Assembly (NCBI GenBank): GCA_003213515.1
Contig: QCMV01000002.1
Span: forward strand, 10,001 to 57,739
Direction of reading: 5' to 3'
From: Pelagibacteraceae bacterium AG-422-N09
GTDB lineage: Bacteria; Pseudomonadota; Alphaproteobacteria; Pelagibacterales; AG-422-B15
DNA length: 47,739 nucleotides
The notes beneath the pieces are model-generated. The model ran no database searches. It saw nothing but the letters and a program-made list of their open reading frames with translations, and was not told the origin of the DNA. Shown one piece after another: positions 42,071 to 47,739 of this stretch. How positions within the stretch are numbered: the first letter of the stretch is position 1; each line of letters starts with the position of its first letter. The position numbers were made by a program, and so were the translations under genes.

Positions 42071-42979
42071 ATGATTTTTGGAAAAAGAAAAAAAGGAAAT
42101 TTACTAATTATTTCAGGAGATGCTGGGGGAGCAGAAATCTTATCTCGTATATGTAAAAAAATAAAATGGAATAAATTTTATTATCTTATTGGACCTGCAA
42201 AAAATATTTTCAATAAAAAGCATACTATTAAACATACTAATCTTAAGGAAAAGATAAGCAGCGTTGATGCACTAATATGTACCACAAGTTTTAATGATAG
42301 GAGCTACTATGACTCAATTCAATTTGCAAAGAAAAAAGGAATATATTCAATTTTAGTTCTAGACCATTGGACTTTTTATAAGGAACGATTAATTAAAAAT
42401 AAGAATGATTTTCTTCCAGATGAAGTAGTTGTTTTTGATAAATATGCTTCAAGAATACTTAAAAAACTTTTCCCTTTAATTAAAGTAAGAATAATTGAAA
42501 ATCCCTACCTCAAGGAAATGATAAAAGGAATAAAAGAACAAAGTAAGAAAACTATGAAAAATTCCTTCAATATTCTTTACTGCACTGATTCTACTCAAGT
42601 AATGAAAACTAGCCTGAATAAAAAAACTAAGAGGATTTATGGGTATTCTGAATTTGAGGCCTTAGAATATTTTTTTGAAAATATAAATAATTTAATGAGA
42701 AAAATAGATCTTATAACTATCAGAATTCACCCCTCGGAAAAAACAGATAAATACGATAAAATAATAAAAAAATATTCTAGTAAGTTTAAAATTAAAAAAA
42801 ATAGAAAGGTTGATCTTATTAAACAAATTTCTATTTCTGACACAATAGTTGGTTGTGAAACTTTTCCAATGGTTATAGGTCTCTATGCAAAAAAGAATGT
42901 TGTATGTTCTATTCCTCCAAAAGGAAAAAAAAGTCCCTTGCCGTTTAAAAAAATTAAATATCTACGAGATTTCGTTTAA
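42071..42979 (+). CDS. putative GT-B-like glycosyltransferase
   Basis: A 302-residue soluble protein with lysine-rich composition. A Rossmann-like N-terminus (LLIISGDAGGAEI) and a C-terminal half with the IRIHPSEK motif and VGCETFPMVIGLYAKKNVVCSIPP resemble the nucleotide-sugar-binding half of GT-B enzymes, including several CMP-sugar users that carry an HP motif. No family is recognised with certainty. A TTG six bases upstream is an alternative start. Because it lies next to an SpsF-like cytidylyltransferase, it could transfer the CMP-activated sugar. It could instead be a sugar-nucleotide hydrolase of the PseG type, so the call is tentative. Confidence 0.6.
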   Translation: MIFGKRKKGNLLIISGDAGGAEILSRICKKIKWNKFYYLIGPAKNIFNKKHTIKHTNLKEKISSVDALICTTSFNDRSYYDSIQFAKKKGIYSILVLDHWTFYKERLIKNKNDFLPDEVVVFDKYASRILKKLFPLIKVRIIENPYLKEMIKGIKEQSKKTMKNSFNILYCTDSTQVMKTSLNKKTKRIYGYSEFEALEYFFENINNLMRKIDLITIRIHPSEKTDKYDKIIKKYSSKFKIKKNRKVDLIKQISISDTIVGCETFPMVIGLYAKKNVVCSIPPKGKKSPLPFKKIKYLRDFV

Positions 42980-43013
42980 TAAAAATTCTGATTACGATTA
43001 TAGTGTAAAATTA

Positions 43014-43796
43014 ATGAAAAATAATAAAAAATTAAATATTGCTGCGTCGATACAAGCACGTATGGGGTCTAGCAGATTACCAGGAAAAGTAATGAAAGAT
43101 GTTTTTGGAAAACCATTGCTATTAAGGCAGATTGAAAGAATACAAAAATGTCAAAATATTCAAGAAATTATAGTTTCTACAACAACAAATACTAAAGACG
43201 ATCCTATAGTTGAAATGTGTAAAGAAAATTCAATTTTATATTTTAGAGGATCTGAAGATAATGTTTTAGATAGAATTGCTAGAACTATAAATAATTTTGA
43301 AATTGATATTCATGCAGAGTTTGTGGGTGATTCACCTCTGCCAGACTTTGAACTAATTGATAGTTACATAAATATGTTTTTAAATGAAATAGATAATATT
43401 GATTATCTATCAAATTGTATCAATACTACCTTTCCTCCTGGTATGGATATCATTTTATATAAATCTGAAGTACTTACCCAGTTAAATAATGAGCTTAATA
43501 AAGAAGACCCCCTTAGAGAGCATGTAGGATACAACATAACTAGATTCCCAGAAAAATTTAGATTAAAGTCACTGAATGCTCCGTCAGAATATTTTGATCC
43601 AAACCTTTATCTTGAAGTAGACACTGAAGAAGATCTTCTTCTTATTAAAACTATATTTCAGCATTTCTTAGATCAAGAAAAAGAATATTTTTCTCTAAAA
43701 GACATTTTGAAATTTATTTCCACGCAGCCGCAACTGAGAAAATTAAATTCCAATGTTAAGAGAAATTGGAAATCTTTAAGGGGGGAGGATACTTGA
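43014..43796 (+). CDS. SpsF-like cytidylyltransferase
   Basis: A 260-residue nucleotidyltransferase of the CMP-KDO/CMP-nonulosonate synthetase fold. ASIQARMGSSRLPGKV is at the N-terminus, followed by STTTNTKDD, RGSEDNVLDR, EFVGDSPL and EVDTEEDL, matching SpsF-type proteins of spore-coat and LPS clusters. The frame is open back to 42885 within the preceding gene, but homology starts at the ATG at 43014, preceded by an AT-rich spacer. It probably activates the product of the NeuB at 35411. The stop overlaps the TTG of the next gene (TTGA). Confidence 0.87.
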   Translation: MKNNKKLNIAASIQARMGSSRLPGKVMKDVFGKPLLLRQIERIQKCQNIQEIIVSTTTNTKDDPIVEMCKENSILYFRGSEDNVLDRIARTINNFEIDIHAEFVGDSPLPDFELIDSYINMFLNEIDNIDYLSNCINTTFPPGMDIILYKSEVLTQLNNELNKEDPLREHVGYNITRFPEKFRLKSLNAPSEYFDPNLYLEVDTEEDLLLIKTIFQHFLDQEKEYFSLKDILKFISTQPQLRKLNSNVKRNWKSLRGEDT

Positions 43797-44767
43797 TAGG
43801 TTCAGCTATTATTGGTTGTGGAAAAATTGCAGGAGGAGCTAAGATAACTGATTCTACAACTCATGCAGGGGCATACTTAAGCAATAATAATTTTAAATTA
43901 AAAGCTTGTTATGATAGAAAGTTCGAAAAAGCTAAGCTTTTCGGAAAAAAGTTTAATTGTGCTTCCGAAAAGAGCATATCAGAATTAATAAGAATTCATA
44001 CCCCTGAAGTAATATCTATTTGCACCCCTGACCACACTCATTTAAGTATAATTAAAAACATATTAGAGGAGAATATTAATACTAGGATTATTATTTTAGA
44101 AAAACCCGCAACATCAAATGAGAAAGATTTTTTTGAACTTTTAAAGATCTCTAGAGGTTCAGATGTTCGAATTGTTGTAAATCACACTAGAAGATTTGAT
44201 CATAAACATCAAAAAATAAAAGATCTTATTAAAGCAAATAAATTTGGAAAATTAATTAGTTGTGAAGCCTCTTATTATGGCGGATGGGTACATAATGGGG
44301 TTCACGTTATAGACACGTTGCACTTTTTACTAAATAAAAACTTATTTATTAATGCATTACATAATACTCATAAAAGTAAGTATATTGATGATATTCTTGT
44401 TGATTTAGAAATAGGCATAGGATCAAAGAATTCTCAGAATAAAATAATGATAAAATCTTATGATGAAAGTCATTATCAAATATTAGAATTTGATATGAAA
44501 TTTTCTAAAGGAAGATTGAGAATTGAGAATTTTGGCAATATTTTTAGATATGAGAAAAAAATAAAGAATAAATTAAATGAAAATATTCTTGCAGCTGATA
44601 GTATTAGCTTTTCAAATAAAAGTTTAACAGCAATGGAGAATTTGTTAAATTTTATTTGTAAGTCATTAATCAATAAAAATTTTAGTTCTATTAGAGAATA
44701 TGAAATTCAAAGTACAATTAAAACAATGAATATTATTTGGGAAGGTATTAGGCTTGCAAAAAAGTAA
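43793..44767 (+). CDS. Gfo/Idh/MocA-family oxidoreductase
   Basis: A ~324-residue NAD(P)-dependent sugar oxidoreductase. The N-terminal IIGCGKIAGG cofactor loop, CTPDHTH, EKPATSN (EKP motif), and GWVHNGVHVIDTLHF carrying the family's catalytic region are present. The start is TTG at 43793, overlapping the preceding TGA and placed a few bases after a strong GGGGGAGGA Shine-Dalgarno at 43781-43789. An earlier ATG at 43766 would add nine residues that read through that ribosome-binding site, so it was rejected. Members with an SpsF-like gene next door occur in nonulosonate pathways, where they reduce or oxidise keto sugars. Confidence 0.87.
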   Translation: MIGSAIIGCGKIAGGAKITDSTTHAGAYLSNNNFKLKACYDRKFEKAKLFGKKFNCASEKSISELIRIHTPEVISICTPDHTHLSIIKNILEENINTRIIILEKPATSNEKDFFELLKISRGSDVRIVVNHTRRFDHKHQKIKDLIKANKFGKLISCEASYYGGWVHNGVHVIDTLHFLLNKNLFINALHNTHKSKYIDDILVDLEIGIGSKNSQNKIMIKSYDESHYQILEFDMKFSKGRLRIENFGNIFRYEKKIKNKLNENILAADSISFSNKSLTAMENLLNFICKSLINKNFSSIREYEIQSTIKTMNIIWEGIRLAKK

Positions 44768-44770
44768 TGA

Positions 44771-44792
44771 TTAATTTTTTTAAAAAAATTAA
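44771..44792. other. perfect 22-bp AT palindrome
   Basis: TTAATTTTTTT and AAAAAAATTAA form an uninterrupted perfect inverted repeat in the 46-base gap between the oxidoreductase and the next aminotransferase. There is no loop, and only A-T pairs, so it would be a weak RNA hairpin. It could be a DNA-binding palindrome, a transcription pause, or chance in AT-rich sequence. Confidence 0.3.
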
Positions 44793-44813
44793 AAAAGGGA
44801 TAATGGTGATTTT

Positions 44814-46091
44814 ATGGTAAATGAAAAACTGGCGATACTAGGCGGTCCAAAAGCTATAAAGACCGAATTTAAAAAATATAATTCAATTGGTACTGAGGAA
44901 TTAGAAGCAGCAAAAAAAGTAATTGAAGATGGCTCTTTATCAAAATTTGTAGGTTGTTGGGAACCTGAATTTTATGGTGGAAACAAGGTTCAAGAATTTG
45001 AGAGATTGTGTGAAAAAACTTTTAATGTGAAATATGCTATAAGTGTAAATTCTTGGACCTCAGGTTTGATTGCTGCAGTTGGTGCAATTGGAATTCAACC
45101 GGGAGATGAGATTATAGTTACGCCTTGGACTATGTGTGCTACTGCTACAGCAATTTTGCATTGGAATGCCATTCCTGTTTTTGCTGATATTGAATCTGAG
45201 ACATTTAATATTGATCCTGAATCTGTAAGAAAAAATATATCTCCCTATACTAAAGCTATAATGGCTGTCGACATTTTTGGTCACTCATGTGATATTGATT
45301 CATTGATGGAAATTGCTGAAGAATTTAATCTAAAAATTATAGGGGACACAGCACAAGCGCCAGGCACTTTTAACAAAAATAGAGTCACGGGATCAATTGC
45401 TCATGTAGGAGGTTATAGTTTAAATAGACACAAACATATTCAAACTGGTGAAGGGGGAATATGTGTAACAAATGATAAACAGATATCAGAAAACTTGCAA
45501 TTAATTCGTAATCATGCTGAGGCAGTCGTTGGTGACAAAGGGCATTCCGATTTAACAAATATGGTTGGTTATAATTTTCGTATGGGTGAAATAGAGGCGG
45601 CAATCGGGATAGAACAAATAAAAAAAATGAATAAATTTGTTCAAAGTAGAATAGATACAGCTGAAAAATTAACAAATCAACTTTCAGGCATACCGGGCTT
45701 AAAGTTACCTATTGTAAAACCAAAATGTACTCATTCTTATTATATGTATCCTATGATAATTGATACAGAGATAATCAAGGTACCCAGAAAGAAAATTCAA
45801 GATGCTCTTGAGGCAGAAGGTATGCAAGGTTTAGATCCTGGCTATATAAATGTACATAGATTGCCAATGTATCAAGAAAAAATAGCATATGGATCGTCTG
45901 GTTTCCCTTGGAATAGCGAAATATGTAAAAGAGAAATTTCTTACAAGAAGGGAATTTGTCCTGTAGCTGAAGAGTTACATGATAAATCTTATCTTGGGTT
46001 TAATAACTGTGACTATGATATTACAGATAATGAAATTAATTCAATTGGCTTTGCTTATAAGAAAGTTTTTTCTCAATTGGAGCTTTTATAA
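44814..46091 (+). CDS. DegT/DnrJ/EryC1/StrS-family aminotransferase
   Basis: A 425-residue PLP aminotransferase. It is longer than the others in the window, with an N-terminal extension beginning KLAILGGPKAI, as in AHBA-synthase-like or SpsC-type members. NSWTSGL is at 79-85 (NSGT becomes NSWT), GDTAQAPG near 177-184, and the Schiff-base lysine K207 in NRHKHIQTGEGG. The C-terminal part has HRLPMYQ and NSEICKREI. It starts 46 bases after the oxidoreductase that may supply its keto substrate, as in oxidoreductase/aminotransferase pairs that make 3-amino sugars. Confidence 0.9.
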   Translation: MVNEKLAILGGPKAIKTEFKKYNSIGTEELEAAKKVIEDGSLSKFVGCWEPEFYGGNKVQEFERLCEKTFNVKYAISVNSWTSGLIAAVGAIGIQPGDEIIVTPWTMCATATAILHWNAIPVFADIESETFNIDPESVRKNISPYTKAIMAVDIFGHSCDIDSLMEIAEEFNLKIIGDTAQAPGTFNKNRVTGSIAHVGGYSLNRHKHIQTGEGGICVTNDKQISENLQLIRNHAEAVVGDKGHSDLTNMVGYNFRMGEIEAAIGIEQIKKMNKFVQSRIDTAEKLTNQLSGIPGLKLPIVKPKCTHSYYMYPMIIDTEIIKVPRKKIQDALEAEGMQGLDPGYINVHRLPMYQEKIAYGSSGFPWNSEICKREISYKKGICPVAEELHDKSYLGFNNCDYDITDNEINSIGFAYKKVFSQLELL

Positions 46092-46098
46092 ATTGTAA

Positions 46099-46863
46099 AT
46101 GGCTAAGTTAAAAAGAATTTCTGATGAAATAAAAAATCTCAATAATTTTAAACGCAACGGATTTTTAGTTATAAAGGATGTTTTTACTAAAAATGAAATT
46201 AAATTTATTTTAGATTCAATACAATTATACATTGCAAAAGAAGGAGACAAACTTAATATTAAAAATATAAATTTAGTTAATAACAAAATAAACTCCTTAC
46301 ACTCGCTTAAAAAATCAAAAGCACTATTAAGATTTGCAAACAAAAATAAAATTAAGAAAATTTCAAGATTTTTTTTAAATTCTGATGCCAAAGTTAATGC
46401 AATAGAGTTGTTTGCAAAACCTGCATTTGTTGGATATGCTAGTCCAATTCATCAAGATAATGCTTATTGGTGCCTAAATGATCCAAATGGTATTACAATG
46501 TGGATAGCATTGAGCAAGGCAAACGCAAGTAACGGTGGAATCTTCTACTATCCTGGAAGTCATAAAGGAGGTGATTATCCGCATGAGCCATCATATATTA
46601 AAGGAAGTTCACAAAAGGTAAAAAAAAATACTCTTAAAAAATTTTCAAAAATAAAACCTGTTACTCCTTCTCTAAAACCAGGTGATATTGTTATTCATGA
46701 CTCCCGAACTTTACATGGAAGTGGAAAAAATAATTCTAAATTTTCTCGCAAAGGAATGACAATTCAATTATTTGACAAAAATTCAAGAATAAATACACCA
46801 ATGAGAAAGAAATATTTATCTTCTCTCTCCAATCAATTGAAACAAAGAATATCTATAAAATAA
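46099..46863 (+). CDS. phytanoyl-CoA dioxygenase family 2OG-Fe(II) oxygenase
   Basis: A 254-residue non-heme iron oxygenase of the PhyH type. The facial triad is H118-x-D120 in IHQDNAYW and H206 in TLHGSGKNN, with R217 as the likely 2-oxoglutarate ligand. The GGIFYYPGSH and LKPGDIVIHD stretches are typical of the family. It is seven bases after one aminotransferase and three bases before another, so hydroxylation of a sugar or acyl group of the surface glycan is likely. It is a second oxygenase in the window and is unlike the one at 21613. Confidence 0.87.
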   Translation: MAKLKRISDEIKNLNNFKRNGFLVIKDVFTKNEIKFILDSIQLYIAKEGDKLNIKNINLVNNKINSLHSLKKSKALLRFANKNKIKKISRFFLNSDAKVNAIELFAKPAFVGYASPIHQDNAYWCLNDPNGITMWIALSKANASNGGIFYYPGSHKGGDYPHEPSYIKGSSQKVKKNTLKKFSKIKPVTPSLKPGDIVIHDSRTLHGSGKNNSKFSRKGMTIQLFDKNSRINTPMRKKYLSSLSNQLKQRISIK

Positions 46864-46866
46864 TTT

Positions 46867-47739
46867 ATGCCTGGATACGAGTTAATTGGTAGAAAAGAAA
46901 AGAAAGCTGTTTCCAAACTATTTGATGAAGGGGGCGTTCTATTTGCTCATGGTTTTGAAAAGCAAAGAAAAAAATTTCACGTAAGAGAATTTGAAGAATC
47001 TATAAGGACTTTTTTCAAGACTAAGCATGCTTTAGCAGTTTCATCAGGCACTGCGGCTATTAAGATAGCCTTACTTTCATTAGGAGTTAAGCCTGGCGAT
47101 GAAGTAATTACTCAGGCATTTAATTTTATTGCAACTATAGAAGCTATAAGAGATGTAGGAGCCAAACCAATAATTTGTAATATTGATGAAACATTGAACA
47201 TGGATGTTAATGATTTAAGAAAGCGAATCACTAAAAAAACAAAAGTTATAATACCTGTTCATATGTTAGGAATGAGTGCAAAAATTGATGAAATTTGTTC
47301 GGTCGCAAAAAAGAACAAGATTTATGTATTGGAGGATAATTGTGAGTCAGTAGGTGCAAAAATTGATAATAGGTTTCTTGGCACATTAGGTCATGTAGGA
47401 ATATTAAGTTTAGATTTTGGAAAAATAATTACTGCTGGTGAGGGAGGAGTAATATTATCAAATAGTAAGAGAATTGAAAAATTTTGTAGAGAGTATCATG
47501 ATCACGGACATGAAAATAATCCAGCTTATACAAGAGGGAATGATACCAGAAGAATATATGGTTTTAATTACAGAATGACAGAAGTACAAGCTGTAATTGC
47601 AAAAGTACAGCTCTCAAAATTAAATTTTATAATCAAAGAAAATAGCAAAAGATTTAAAATTTTAGAAAAAAATTTATCAAATAAAGTAAAACAAAGATAT
47701 TATCTGAGTGAATCAAGGCCTATATATGATTGTTTTATT
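46867..47739 (+). CDS. DegT-family aminotransferase, 3' end beyond the window
   Basis: The reading frame from the ATG stays open for 291 codons to the window edge. It shows SSGTAAIKIAL at 59-69, AFNFIATIEA, EDNCESVG at 156-163 and the lysine K186 in DFGKIITAGEGG, then the HDHGHENN and RRIYGFNYRMTE region, all typical of DegT/StrS aminotransferases. About 80-120 residues are missing at the end. It lies three bases after the PhyH oxygenase gene, so it belongs to the same operon. It is the fifth DegT homologue in the window. Confidence 0.9.
   Translation, partial: MPGYELIGRKEKKAVSKLFDEGGVLFAHGFEKQRKKFHVREFEESIRTFFKTKHALAVSSGTAAIKIALLSLGVKPGDEVITQAFNFIATIEAIRDVGAKPIICNIDETLNMDVNDLRKRITKKTKVIIPVHMLGMSAKIDEICSVAKKNKIYVLEDNCESVGAKIDNRFLGTLGHVGILSLDFGKIITAGEGGVILSNSKRIEKFCREYHDHGHENNPAYTRGNDTRRIYGFNYRMTEVQAVIAKVQLSKLNFIIKENSKRFKILEKNLSNKVKQRYYLSESRPIYDCFI

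Noticed and set aside
42885-43013. Extra 43-residue N-terminus on the SpsF-like gene
   Set aside because: Overlaps the end of the preceding gene and does not resemble the family, which starts at the ASIQARMGSSRLPG region.
45060-46391. Minus-strand frames at 45060-45284, 45385-45675 and 46086-46391
   Set aside because: Opposite the DegT and PhyH genes, whose motifs are intact; composition fits antisense shadows.

Overview
The window is AT-rich (roughly 30% GC by eye) and almost solid coding sequence. It opens on the last ~42 nt of a 5S rRNA gene and carries an initiator tRNA-fMet about 6.4 kb later on the opposite strand. The 5S tail and the 5S/tRNA-fMet association point to an alphaproteobacterium. 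With the base composition and very tight gene packing, a streamlined marine lineage such as SAR11/Pelagibacterales is the best guess; SAR11 genomes are known to carry a large hypervariable surface-polysaccharide island at the rRNA locus. This is inference, since no species marker other than the 5S tail and the tRNA is present. No transposase, integrase or CRISPR array was seen.

Layout. (1) 1-6450: 5S tail, SIS-domain sugar isomerase, UDP-glucose dehydrogenase, a B12-binding-type radical SAM enzyme with an aldo/keto reductase, a first nonulosonate pair (CMP-sugar synthetase and SAF-less NeuB) with a small HAD phosphatase on the other strand, then tRNA-fMet. (2) 6601-15646: genes in divergent and convergent units: a triple-domain methyltransferase/epimerase/SDR fusion, a large polytopic membrane protein (possible GT-C), a methyltransferase, a minus-strand operon (ArnC/GtrB-like GT2, radical SAM/SPASM-like enzyme, small unknown protein), and an O-antigen ligase/polymerase. 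(3) 15663-25666: one very tight + operon with two NDP-sugar epimerases, two DegT aminotransferases, a split transketolase, a 2OG-Fe(II) oxygenase and a LIC12192-type protein (the 'sporadic carbohydrate cluster' pair), a methyltransferase, a NUDIX-cupin fusion and a TylCIII/NovU-type C-methyltransferase. This looks like a pathway for an unusual branched, C-methylated amino sugar. (4) 25713-32867: a sugar O-methyltransferase (-), a TIGR04372-type glycosyltransferase, an SDR, an HldE-like protein with reversed domain order, a sugar-nucleotidyltransferase, a decayed second copy of the glycosyltransferase 3' end, and an MsbA-like ABC exporter. (5) 32864-47739: a DUF115/GT42-like putative glycosyltransferase, then a second nonulosonate-type set: PseB-like dehydratase, GT2, SAF-containing NeuB, DegT aminotransferase, SDR, methyltransferase, GNAT, DUF4910 peptidase-like protein, formyltransferase, GT-B-like protein, SpsF-like cytidylyltransferase, Gfo/Idh oxidoreductase, two more DegT aminotransferases and a PhyH-type oxygenase. 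The last aminotransferase runs off the window.

Together the genes would make several activated sugars (UDP-uronate, a heptose-like sugar, branched/C-methyl amino sugar, and two nonulosonic acids), decorate them with methyl, acetyl, formyl and hydroxyl groups, assemble them with several glycosyltransferases, flip them with the ABC exporter and ligate or polymerise them with the WaaL/Wzy-type protein. The strongest candidates for something little described are the transketolase/2OG-oxygenase/LIC12192/NUDIX-cupin operon, the 790-residue triple fusion, the reversed HldE, the putative GT42-like enzyme beside the second nonulosonate set, and the 3050-bp-spaced glycosyltransferase remnant that records a past insertion or duplication.
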